Shown in pieces: positions 51,731 through 62,382 of a stretch of DNA of 64,000 nt. A program made the position numbers and the translations under genes. Source of the stretch: Thunnus maccoyii. Lineage: Eukaryota > Chordata > Actinopteri > Scombriformes > Scombridae. Position 1 is the first letter of the stretch; each line of letters starts with the position of its first letter. The notes beneath the pieces are model-generated. The model worked only from the letters and a program-made list of their open reading frames with translations, searched no databases and was not told where the DNA came from. The stretch is taken from the NCBI RefSeq assembly GCF_910596095.1, contig NC_056548.1, positions 17,322,651 to 17,386,650 of the forward strand. The letters run 5' to 3'.

Positions 51731-54650
51731 TCAAATTGTCAAATATCTTAATTGTACTTTTGACTCTCTTTCTTTTCCTTGTTTTGGAGGGCTGGACAGT
51801 AATTATATCTGTTTTTATAAATGAACACATTTTGTGGAATATAATGCTGACTGAAACAGGTAAAACAAGCAAAAGGTAAAGTGGCAAAAGTAAACTACAA
51901 AGATGTATATTTTTGTCTATATAGCCAAGTTTGCTCCTTATAAATGGCCAAGATCTATTACTCAATACTTACTCAAGCACCACTTTGGGAGTGATGCCTA
52001 TTAAAGAATATCAATTGACTAGTATCAATTGTATGGACAGCAAAGATGCAAAGCTGGCAGACTTTTTGTCACAAAGCTGGAAGATCAACAACTATGGGAG
52101 ATGACTGAGGAGGGTATAGAGAGGAAGAGAAATAACAAGAGCAGCTGATCCTGAAATTCTTGATAGAAGGGGCGATAGTAACACTACAATGGATGCATCA
52201 TTTACTTAAGATGCAATTAAGAGAGCAATAATACATTCTGGACTAACATTTCCTGGGAAGGATGAAATCTTTGTTATGTTAAAAAGGTGTTCTGGCATCT
52301 ATGATGCTTTTAGGTTTATATAATAAAGTACTGGAAGGGGGAAACTTGCATGTTGAGGACTTGATAGCTCTGACGTCACATTTGAGAATCAATGATCAGA
52401 GAAGTAAACAGTTTTCATGCAAAGTAGAAAAGCAGTTTTATCAAGGGTAGGGAGGAACCATGGACCTTGTCATTCATCTGGAAACAGACATGAAAGCTCA
52501 GGTTAAAAAAGAATTTATAATTTCTTTAATGTGGAAATGGTATATGATAGTATGGAAGGAGGGTTTAATGATGAAACTAGATATAATAGGCATTAGAGGA
52601 AGAATTGGATTTTTTTTAATTTGATATATTTATTCAAGTCAGAATTGGGACACTTTTATCCTAAGTCCAGTATGATATTTGTAGGTCATTGTTTGCTGAC
52701 GATGTAGCCTTAATTATTGGAAAGAATAAAGAATATAAGGCAGTTAATGTGGTTGAGAAAATGTGATATTTGTGGGGATTGAAGCTGTCATGAGAAAAAG
52801 CCAAAACATCAACATTCAATAGTAAAAAAGCTGTTGACACAAAGATAAAGATGTATGGGTAAAAGATATATAAAGTATGATGAGATGTTTAACATGGCCA
52901 TAATGGGGAGCGAGTAGGTGTGCACTTAAAAATATGTAAAAGAGTGCTTTTTTGTCTATGGATCAGCAGCAAAAACTGCATCAAAGAAGCTGGAAGTGCT
53001 GCAAGCCCAACCTTTGAGAACTACTCCTCTGTCTGCTTTTCATGGTGATGAAATGGTGAAAGGCTGATGAAATGCTGCTGCATCTTAGACACAAGTAGCT
53101 AATGATGAATTACTGGGCAAGTCCTCAAAGACATTCAGAGGACCGACATCCAAACAACAAAGGCACGCCTCATGATGGGAATGGGAAACAACCGAGGGAG
53201 AATGTTTTGCTTAAAGATGCAATAGTGTAGTTGGAGACATGACTTGGAGCCAGAAAAGATAAATTCCCACAGTAACACACCACCCCCGCTGCTCCCTTCA
53301 TTGTTAATTCATTTCCATAATCTGGAAAAATGCAAGTACATAAAGGTTTTGGAAATACTGCAGTTTTGGTTGAAGACATGTGACAAGCACTTTATCAGCC
53401 ATACACCATACGAATCCAAGGATCCTCCTAATACAGACTACAGGCTTTTCTTTTAGTTAGCAGCCTTACAAGTTTCTTTTAAAAGACCACTTTATGCACA
53501 CATCAAAATACGAATATTTCAGTAAAATGTATATAAATTCCAGCTCACAGAAGGGTCATGAAATGGTGGACTTGTTAGCGACATTTTTACACAATACAGT
53601 TGGAAGTGGACGCAGTGAGGTCAGTTCAAAGGAGCACTAAAGAGGAAAATATCTCAGAGACATTTCAAATGAACAGTGACACATGTTTTTCTTGCTGTAA
53701 TCATTTCTCCTGTTCATACCGTCCATTAAGAGATCTATTCATAATGCGCTTACAATGTAAGTGATGGGGTATAAAATCCACAGCCCTCCTACTGTGCCAA
53801 AATATATTTAAATGTTTATTTTAAGCTAATATGAGGCTTCAGACGTCCAAATTGGTCAAATCAATGCAATATCTTTCAAAGTTACAGTTTTTAGTGGCAA
53901 ATTCCTACTTTTTTAACAACCTTTCCTCTGCAGCTGAACAGCAAAACACTGTCAGTCAAGATATCTACTTTATTTGACCGGCTGAAGCCTGGAATTTGTC
54001 CCCCATCACTTCCATTGTAAGGGCGTCTGGAGAGGATCTCCTAATAGTCAGTATAAACAGTAGGAATGACAGCAGGAAAAACCTGTTTCAATATGGGCAC
54101 CTGACTGTTGTGTTAAGACAGACCTGAAAAACTGTATGTAATAGGCAAACATCCTTCAGTCCGGGTTATGGCCACTGTCAAATAGAGGGTCATCTGGCAA
54201 CATGTTACTGAATGAGAAACACTAAAGGAGAACCTCAGGAAGTTTGGAGTGGAATAACTCAGTCTGAAAAATATATTTAATGTTGGGTGTTTATTTCACT
54301 ACTTGAGAGAAACTGGGCTCATTTAATGATCTAGTTTTTTTTTTTTTTTTATGACAGATAGGTTTAGATCAGTGGTTCCCAACCTTTTTGGCTTTTGATG
54401 CCTTAAAATAAAGTAAATAAAAAAGTAAGTAAAAAGTAAAAGGACTTATTTTGTTTTATTTCAATGACTTTTGAAGGCTAGATGAGATAAAATACACTAA
54501 TTCATAATAAATAAAGCAAAAAAATGAGGAAAGTTTAGAAAAAGTGTAGGAAATATGTTTTTTTCTGTTGTCCTTTCCAGTCCTATCATTTTGCGACCTC
54601 TAAAATTAATCCAGTGACCCTTTGTGGCGTCCCCGACCCTCATGTTGGGA
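51731..54650. other. Intergenic region between pgf and cipc
   Basis: Holds the decayed LINE at about 52070-52910 and the hAT-like MITE at 54370-54657. The part from 52910 to 54360 shows only short frames and AT-rich sequence, with a poly(T) run near 54340. No gene is supported. Confidence 0.6.
52070..52910 (+). pseudogene. Decayed non-LTR retrotransposon reverse transcriptase
   Basis: Fragments across shifting frames follow the order of a LINE ORF2. An SGLTFPGKDEI-like segment is near 52240. A GTMDLVIHLETDMKAQ-like segment lies near 52455-52505. A 'KAYDxMWxEGLLxKL'-like segment appears near 52530-52580 as VYDSMEGG and LMMKLDIIGI. The catalytic motif FADDVALIIG is intact at 52692-52721, followed by a WGLKLS segment and an EKAKTSTFNS segment. 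Many stops and frameshifts separate the blocks and both ends are missing, so it is a fossil. The exact clade is not determined. Confidence 0.75.
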
Positions 54651-54665
54651 ACCACTGGTCTCGAT
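54362..54665. mobile_element. hAT-like MITE with 8-bp target duplication
   Basis: The element 54370-54657 (288 bp) starts cagtggttcccaacc and ends gttgggaaccactg, perfect 14-bp inverted ends of the type common to fish hAT elements. Flanks gtttagat (54362-54369) and gtctcgat (54658-54665) match at six of eight positions, which fits an aged 8-bp target duplication. Non-coding. Confidence 0.85.
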
Positions 54666-54667
54666 AA

Positions 54668-54844
54668 CTGTAGTCCACACTCCCGCACCACAGGTGGCGG
54701 TAATGCGCTTTAACGCTGGCTGCCATCCGCCATGATTACACCAAAACAAGAAGAAGAAGAGGAAGAAACTAGATCAGAGTCGAGAAAACAAAAACCTTTG
54801 ATGCCCCTATAAACGGATATTTGTTTATAATCCTACGACGCGAG
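54668..54844 (+). promoter_or_regulatory. Likely promoter and non-coding first exon of cipc
   Basis: A CpG-containing stretch includes accacaggtggcggtaatgc and ccgccatgatt, followed by a (GAA)n-like purine run, ending in ACGCGAG with a good donor GTAAGG at 54845. ccgccat fits the YY1 core found at many transcription starts, and the aggtggcg segment resembles part of a CTCF site. From memory, similar 'aggtggcggtaatgcgc ... gccat ... aagaagaagaag' modules recur upstream of many fish genes, so this may itself be repeat-derived. It lies 2.2 kb upstream of the first cipc coding exon, whose acceptor requires an upstream exon. Confidence 0.45.
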
Positions 54845-57020
54845 GTAAGGTTTGCAAAAAATAACACTATTAGCCAAATATAGATCGCCTGTTGATGAGC
54901 TGGTTGCCACGGTAAAGCTAGACTAGTTAGCACTGACTGTCGTGGCTACAGGCAGCAGCTAAGCTAATGTTTTATTATATAAATTATATCTACAAAAAAT
55001 GAGTCACCTGCAGCCATAGACATAAAACACTAAATGCGACGTGTCGTAGTGACTTGTCATTCCGGGATGAAACCACATGGCAGCCATTTTAATCGGGTCC
55101 AGTTTTAAACTTGCTGTAACTGGAACCTTTGGTGAAGAGAGGCTTATGTTGTCTTTATAATCTTGTATTTTTCCACCAATAAGTTACATCACTACTGTTT
55201 TTTCCTCAAATTAATGAACGTAAGACAACTGTGCCGCTCTAGAATTAACCAAAAAACAAAGATTCATGCAGAAATTTGATTATTATAGCTCCAAGAGAGC
55301 AAATCATGCTTTCACTCATGAATGTAATGTCATAATTGTGCATTTATATTGCAGAGATTTATTTTATCTTTTCATTTTTGCCTGAACTGTAACTGTAAGA
55401 ACTGTCTTTGTTATTCTGTGTGGCAAATATACTACATTAAGCAATGTCTTATGTAGAAATCCTAAATAGATTCAGTATTATGGCTTATATTGGCAGGCAG
55501 TTACAATCAGAAACATAAGAAACACACCTGCTGTAATATATAAATATATTATTATTTATTTTACATAAGGCAAGATGTATTTCTCTCTCTCACACACACA
55601 CACGTAGCTAACATTAAAGGGGACCTATTATGCTTTTCCTTATTTTCAGTCATATATACAATGTCACAATATCAGATGTTCATATTAAAGATGGCCAAAG
55701 TGTCAAATAATGAGGTAAACTTATGTAGAAGTAATTCCTGTGAGCAAAAAGCTTAGGCTTCAGATTGTTGTGACTGCTTGGTTTCCAATGTTTTTTCTAC
55801 TTTCAGCCCGACCCGATGTTGGTTTGTGACGGATTTCTTTATATGGCCACTCTGCATTATTTCTAACTTATCCACTGAACAAATATCTCCATATGTTGTG
55901 GTGTCACACAGTTTTTAGCACCGCCAAAGCTAATTTGGTGAGGAACACATTTCATTTCCTGTGAATTCTTCAAAATAAAAGTCTCCCGTTATTTAGCCAT
56001 TTAAAAGCTTTTAATATAAAGCAGTAAAGCAGAAAATGTTGGGTTTTCATCGGTGGTAACTTAACACGACTTTGATACAATTGGCCAGCTTCCAGAAAGC
56101 TGGCCAATCATAACAGAGTGGGCTCATCGGGAGGGGGATTTAAATGTTTGCAGCAATTTAGTTTGTCATTAATAGTCTGTGTTGATAAAGATGTTTGTGT
56201 AAACAACAACATAACGCTAAATTTAGCGAATGTCTTAATTTTTGGTATTCAGACTCCTAGCTTGTGATGATTATTGTTTTCCTTGACATCTTTTCTTTAT
56301 TACCTTACTTTCGATATGGTGAGAAGCATCTCTCATGGGACTGACAGGTCTATTTGATTTAATAAATAGTCACAACTTTTAAGTAATATCTGCGTTTTCA
56401 AGTTGTTTCGATCTGTTTGTCCCTTTTAAAAATACAATATCCTGTTTATTTGTTGGTGTGTGCAGAAGTTTCTCCTCATAATGTTGACAAAGTAGTAAAC
56501 GACTGTCAATATCATGCTGTATAATATAATACAAGTACACCTTAAAAAGTACTGTTGAAATAAATACATAATAAACAAACAGGTTTGTTAAGATAATATT
56601 TATTGCCTGGCTTTTATTCTGCAGCTGGTAACTTGCAGTAGGCTGATCGGGGAGATAGAACTGACCTACTGACCCATCAGTGCCAAATTACCAATTATAT
56701 AAATTTACCAAGTTAAATTTATATAATCACAGATTAAATAGTAATCCAGTCAGTGAACTGCCCTCTAAGCAAACAGATTTACTCCCTTCCAACAAGGCAT
56801 AAACATGGGAGAAGAAGACAGAAGCTCTCTTTGAACAAATCTCAACTGGACTCCTTACTGTGTGCTGATCAACTTAAAGTCTTGTCTCTGCCAAGACATG
56901 TCCTCAAAGGAAAACCTGATCAAACTCTCTCTGAAGCTTGCCAGACTTTTGCTCCTGCCCAGTCCAGATTGTTTTGATCCTGTCAGTTAACTTTCAAATC
57001 TTAACTCTCCGTTTTTCCAG
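54845..57020 (+). other. Probable cipc intron 1
   Basis: If the non-coding exon ending at 54844 is real, this 2.2 kb is intron 1. It contains a truncated TTAA-type MITE (55614-56150) and a short CA run near 55590-55603; the remainder shows nothing else recognisable. Confidence 0.45.
55614..56150. mobile_element. Truncated TTAA-type MITE
   Basis: Starts ttaaaggggacctattatgc, matching the end of the element at 40722-41389, and contains agagtgggctcatcgggagg, the reverse complement of a block in that copy. The distal inverted end is not found, so it is a partial copy. Confidence 0.6.
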
Positions 57021-57031
57021 AAGAGACAAGC

Positions 57032-59131
57032 ATGAGCGGCTTTAGAAGACCAGACAGACACAGGACACCGCCATTCACCAGGGCAACACACCTCGGAACA
57101 TCCAAGCATGACCTGGATCGAGATTCAGGCTTCTCAGGTTTGACTCGATTACATTGCTTTGCAGAGATGAACCTGTGAGTTTTGTGTTTGTTCCAACACA
57201 TGTTGTATTTCTCTACAGTTAGTAAAGAGACTTATGTGGTAGTGGTGCCAGAGTAGCACATGTTGTGAACTACATTTACCTGTATATAATTAGAATTTTC
57301 TTGATTTCAAAAAAAGACTATCAAGACATAAACAAAGTCTAATCAAATATAGAGATCTAGGTTGCATTTTCTATGTAGGCTAGCCTGTATTAGGTCAGTT
57401 TTTCTTATGACCTTTATTTACACTATAAAGGATGACCTGGATTTGGTTTAGCTGTCCTCATTAGGTTGATGGTATCCTTTTCTAGGTGCTCCAGAGATGT
57501 TCATCTACATCTGCCACTGTTTTCATAATACCAATGTTCTGCTTCAGGCACAATAGAATGGTAAATCTGTTGCATTTAAACATGATGAAGCCCATATGCT
57601 TGTCCTCTCCTGCTTAGATGCCAGCTCGGGGTATCTCAGTGCAGTCGATCTGACTGACTCCGAAGATGCAGGTAGGAATGGGTCCATAGTCGGCCAGGAC
57701 GCGACCGGTCCGCAGGTGGCTGTGATGGGAGGCTCATACGGTGGACTGTCTCCAATGATAATTATGAACAACTTCGTCCTAAAGCAGGTAAAACGCAGCA
57801 ATGTGCTGTATGTCTGCCTCTGCCTAGCACTCTGCCTAGGGTTTATATTATTCTTGGCGTTGCTTATTTGGCTTTTAACTGAAGCCTGTAAACATGTGTT
57901 TCAGATTTGCTCTTAAGATCACTATTAACCCAGATTTTCCTCTGAAATTTGACTTAAACCAAGGGGAGCTTGCTTTTAAAACAGATATTTAGAATAACAG
58001 TTTCATCACAGTAACATAAAGGGGCTTTTGTTGAGATTTTTATTGCAATTTATAAGAGAGTTGATAAGCTGTTGCAGCTGAGCTACCAGCCATTCCGGTT
58101 TTATTTTTTAAAGTTTCTTTTTTAGCTAGGTTCTCTTCTCTCATTTGGTAATAACTCCAGGTCTTTGTAATTGTTAATCCAGCATTTATTGTATACTTCA
58201 TAGTTTGACTTAATTTCAGGGATAATATTTACATTGGACTTTGTTTTGTATGCTTATTCCATCTGCATACTAAAATACATTTATCGTAGAAAAATAATTA
58301 AGGCTTTTTTTGTTCTCCTAGCCATCCCAGATGGCTCCGGCAGAGAAACAGTGGGGCTTCTCCTCACCCCTGGAAGTGATGCCTCAATCTCAGGTGGTTC
58401 TTCTTCAACCCATGGTGTCAAATGGCAACAGCAGCTCCCCAAAGACTGGCTCTGAAAATATGCGACAATCAAAAAGCTACATGCCCATCCTAAAGTCATA
58501 TCCTCGAATTGCCCCACATCCTGGGGAGGCGCCTGCTAAGAGGTTCAGAATGAGGGGAAGTTCGACCTCAGGATATGACCAGCGACAGAGGAGACGCCAC
58601 GGCCACGGCCACGGCCACGGCCACGGCCACAGGCTCTACAGCTCCCCCAGCCCACAGCCAGCCCTGCAGACTCCAAGCAAACCCGTCACCAACTTTGAAG
58701 TAGCAAACAACCAAGCACAGGCAGCTGAAAGTCTGGAGCAACTCGGTGACAAGTCTCTCTCCCCGCTGACAGGAACCAGCTCGTTGCTCAGCTACACGCA
58801 TGAATTTAGGACAGAGGTTGACAGCAACAGTATCCACGGTGACGAAGACCAGGACACCCTCTCAACAGACAGTGACAAACTCAAACGTTTCAGCAATACC
58901 TACAACATTCTCAACAAATGCGGCTTGCTGGGGATCACCATGCGCACAAAGCAGCTGATCAAAGAGAATAAGCGCACCCAAGGCCAGCTGCAGCAGCTTC
59001 AGGAGCAAACAGCCCTGCTGCTGGAGGCTCTGAGCAGCGGAGACCCACAGCTCTGGTCTAAACTCCAGCTCTCACTGCAGGACACAGACAAGGAGCAGTT
59101 GGGAATTAAAGCTCACAGAGTCCTTGCGTAA
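57032..59131 (+). CDS. cipc: CLOCK-interacting pacemaker (circadian repressor), three coding exons
   Basis: Coding exons 57032-57137, 57618-57787 and 58322-59131 join in frame (phases 1 and 0) to 361 residues; human CIPC is 399. An acceptor ends at 57020, 11 nt before the ATG, so a non-coding exon lies upstream. Conserved blocks, from memory of human CIPC, are DRDSGFSD near residues 30-36, LSPMIIMNNFVLKQ at 79-92, YMPILKSYPRIAPHPGE at 145-161, and a C-terminal helical region with RFSNTYNILNKCGLLGITMR at about 281-300 followed by a Gln/Leu-rich coiled coil to about 330. CIPC is a nuclear protein that binds CLOCK and represses CLOCK-BMAL1 transcription; the C-terminal part is expected to be the binding region. 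A His-Gly tract at residues 185-195 is unusual. The gene is convergent with zdhhc22, as in mammals. Confidence 0.92.
57138..57617 (+). other. cipc intron between coding exons 1 and 2
   Basis: 480 bp from a weak donor (TCAG followed by GTTTGA) to the acceptor ctgcttag. No repeat or gene was seen. The non-canonical +3 to +6 bases of the donor are notable, but the reading frame and conserved DSGFSD junction support this border. Confidence 0.75.
57788..58321 (+). other. cipc intron between coding exons 2 and 3
   Basis: 534 bp from GTAAAA to ttctcctag. Read-through of exon 2 gives a hydrophobic tail to a stop near 57914, which is intronic and not part of the protein. Confidence 0.8.
58598..58630 (+). 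repeat. In-frame CACGGC hexanucleotide tract
   Basis: Five and a half CACGGC units inside cipc coding exon 3 encode alternating His-Gly. It follows a basic QRQRRR segment. Such a tract is prone to length change. The antisense frame (Val-Ala repeats) is an artefact of the repeat. Confidence 0.9.
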
Positions 59132-59154
59132 TATACTGTATTGGTGGTCATGGC

Positions 59155-59390
59155 CAGCAGTTCTCAATCTTGGGGGGGGTCACATGATTTATTTAATGTA
59201 AAAGAAACATATATCTCAGACCTTATCAATAAAAGCTTTTTTGTTGTGAAATAGTCAACACCACTTCTTCAAGCATTATAACTAACCCAACTATAACTTA
59301 TAACTAAATTATATGCTGTTATGCTCCTGACAGGGGTACAAATCTTCTTATACTTGGGGGTCACAGAGCCAAAAACATGAAGAACTGCTG
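59155..59390. mobile_element. hAT-like MITE in the cipc 3' UTR
   Basis: Starts cagcagttctcaatcttggg and ends agaactgctg, inverted ends of at least 10 bp. The ends and the ggggggtcac next to them resemble the common fish element cagtggttctcaacctgggggtc. The flanking 8-mers (gtcatggc and gtctaaac) match only at four positions, so the target duplication is not clear. It begins 24 bp after the cipc stop codon. Confidence 0.65.
59228..59233 (+). terminator. Candidate cipc polyadenylation signal
   Basis: AATAAA at 59228-59233, 97 bp after the stop codon and inside the MITE. It is the first canonical hexamer after the stop. Confidence 0.5.
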
Positions 59391-59729
59391 GTCTAAACTC
59401 CAAACATGAAGCTGAAGCACATCCACTGTTACCAAGTGGGAGTTAAGAAGCATGCGTACGTCTCAAACCCTCGCCTATAATGAATTTTCTTGCCTCTGCT
59501 GTTTGAAAATAGCAAGTATCACTTACAATAGGGCTATGGCTTCTATATGTTGAACTCTTAATTGCATAAACGCATGCCTTACTGCACATGTGAGGACAGA
59601 TAGGGTTAATTTCATATACATGCCTTGAATGTGATAAATGTAAAAAAGATAGAAGCATCGTTTTAAGCCATGGCTTGAGGGATGGCAATGTTGGTCGGTC
59701 AGTCAACCACTTTGGCCTTGGCTGAAATG

Positions 59730-60205
59730 TCACGACAATCGCCAGATAGATTGCTATGAAGTTTTGTACAGATATTCATGATCCTCAGAGGATGAATCCT
59801 ACTGACTTTGTTGATCACCTGACTTTTCCTCCAGCACCACCATGAGGTTGACATTTAAGCTCTGTATGGTAATATCTCGACACCTATTGGACGGATTGAT
59901 GTGAAATGTAATACTCACATTCTTGGTCCGCAGAGGATGAACTGTAATAACTTTGATCTCCTGACTTTTCATCTATCGCCAATATCTGCAAAACTCATTA
60001 CATTCCCCTCAGCCTCAGCTAAACTTTGCGTTTAGTGCTTATTTGCAAATGTTAGCATGCTAACACACCGAAACAACACAGTGATCATGGTAAACATACC
60101 TGCTAGACATCAACATGCTAGCATTGTCATTGTGTGCATGTTAGCATGTTGATGTTAGCTCAAGTAGAGCCTCACAGAGCCGCTAGCTTGGCTGTAGACT
60201 TTTAG
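59730..60205 (+). repeat. Dispersed percomorph repeat, copy 2
   Basis: Contains gaggatgaatcctactgact, ccaccatgaggttgacattt and clustered palindromic modules such as gttagcatgctaacac and gcatgttagcatgttgatg. It is the same family as 18835-19100 but in the opposite orientation, and longer at the GTTAGCATG end. Confidence 0.75.
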
Positions 60206-61852
60206 TCTTGTTACTTTTTAGGTCAAATAGAAAACTTGGTGTCGATACATGTGGAGTGTGTTTCAATTACCTCTCAAAGGGGCAATGGCCTGTCAGTTTT
60301 CTTTTTATTTACACGGTCTTTAAATTTAATGGTAATTGAAACTCTGAATGAAGCAGATGTTTGCTTTGTCAGGAAGTGTCTACACTGACTGCTTGTGTTC
60401 TGAGACAAGCTGGCTAGGTCACAGTGAGGCTACAGAGGGCTGGCTAAATCAACATTGTTTTGTTTTTTTTTATAATTTTGCTACTTTGTGTTGTTATTAT
60501 TTATTTGTAATAATATTTTCAACAAGACTAAAGCTGTGTTAATAATATAAAAAAACCAAGCACATTATAACTTTTTTTTTATAAAAGATGATGGTAAGAA
60601 CTACGTTGGGATTTGTAAAAGCTTAAATTGTAGCAAGTGAAGTGACGTAGCCATATTATATTTGTCTTGACCTTTGATCTGTTGCTGCCGTGTTCATTCC
60701 TGCTGCAGTTTGAAGCTTAACAAAAAGTATTAATTTAAACTTCAACGCATAGAAATGACAGCTAAATGTTTTCATTTAGTTTCATATCCCAGACTCTTGC
60801 ACTTTAGTTACAAGATTACTGACAACATTTTTAGATTCTTCACTAACTGAGCATTTCTCCTCTTTCATGATAAAACAGTGTGAATATGAATGTTTATCTG
60901 ATTGCCTGTGCCTTTTGAATTTGTACGTACTTGTACTTCATATCAGTGCTTGAGCTGCTTAGATTTCTGTATTTTTTTTTGTGGACATCATGTGCAAGAA
61001 AGATGAATGTACTTAAAGCTCTCCAAAGAGTGAATCTTCCTCTGTGAAGTGATGTAAGAAATTACAGCCCTGGCTAGATAATACAACCAGAGTTGCTGTA
61101 GAAAGGACAGAATGAAGACAAGTAAAAATGGTTATAAAAGAGTTTTAATGTTAAGTCATGGTTAACTGTAGTGGTATTTATTTTAGCAACAATATGCTAC
61201 TGTTGCAATATTTTACAGTCAGGAGTCGTAAAACTAAGAGCTAATCAAATCAGACTTGGTTTTAACAGAGCAAAAAGAGTTACAAAAGTTTTTTGTATTT
61301 GTATTCTAAGATTATATTTTGCCTTTTTTCCTGTTATTGTGAAAAGTGCTTTCTGTATCTTTAGCAAAAGTCACTTTGACTAATAATTGTCATAAAACTT
61401 TGTTTGAAGACCATTTCCTCTCAGTGATTTATTGCACTTTGCTTGTTCTGAATATGTAACTGTTGAAGACGAAAAAGTAACTACTGAGTGTGATTTGAAT
61501 ACTTTTATTGGTATAACAGGAATAGACAAAAATAGCTCTAAAAAGTAAAGACATATTTATTGAAATCCAAAACATGTTTGGCATAATGTAGAATATGTCA
61601 TACAGTAGCTGTAGCTGCAGCATAACAGTGAAAAGTCCTTACTATTATTACCAAAGGGCCCTATCATTAGCAGTGTAGTGAAAACCTCATCTTTGGGGTC
61701 ATCTGTAAGCATGTAAGACATGATTTTATGGCACATTGTGATTAATACCCTGGATAATTATGTGGCACATCATCCTCATATTTCCCCCCAACCACATCAT
61801 ATAAAGTTTTATATCCTCAGTCCTCAGGAACATCAGGCTCAACATGTAACAG

Positions 61853-61858
61853 TTTATT
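61853..61858 (-). terminator. Candidate zdhhc22 polyadenylation signal
   Basis: TTTATT on the plus strand reads AATAAA on the minus strand, about 525 bp after the zdhhc22 stop codon. Another lies at 61504-61509, so the true 3' end is not settled. Confidence 0.35.
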
Positions 61859-62382
61859 GTCAAAACAATGTGAAGCCTGGCAGTTTATGCTGAGGAGCAG
61901 TACATACTGTGGTTTTCTTGTCTGCTAGCCCTTAACATCAAAGTGGATTGTTGTCGTAAAAACTACCATAAAGTTCCTGAATGTCACACTGCAGCGTCCT
62001 ATGAGGAAGTATGGAAGAACAGCGCGCTTTGACTGCTAATCTCAGAGCACTGCATGGCACAGGCGTTCAAATCAGTAGCATAATACAAAAATGCAAAGCT
62101 GAGAATGCATGCACTTATGCAAAGCCATCTTATCTTGTCTTATTTAAAGGATACACTTACACTATGCACTTATTTAAAAGTTTCACATTGCTTATATGGC
62201 TCCTGTCCTTAAAGGAATGTATGCTAAGAGCTAACTATTTCACAGACTACGTTAGAGGTCATAAAGCATCCATTTATATTCAAATTCAATCACCATACAG
62301 ATCCCTAGAAAGCCTTTTCTATAACTTGTTACGCTTGTGTGACCTATTGGGAGCTATTATTGATATGATATGTGGTTAGCAC

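Larger units (their letters stand above)
59391..62382. other. Convergent intergenic region between cipc and zdhhc22
   Basis: Contains the dispersed repeat at 59730-60205 and AT-rich sequence with no coding evidence. The right part probably includes the zdhhc22 3' UTR; minus-strand AATAAA signals (TTTATT on the plus strand) occur at 61853-61858 and 61504-61509. Confidence 0.55.

Noticed and set aside
58568..58837. Minus-strand frame with Val-Ala repeats opposite cipc exon 3
   Set aside because: Antisense shadow of the CACGGC tract within a well-supported coding exon.
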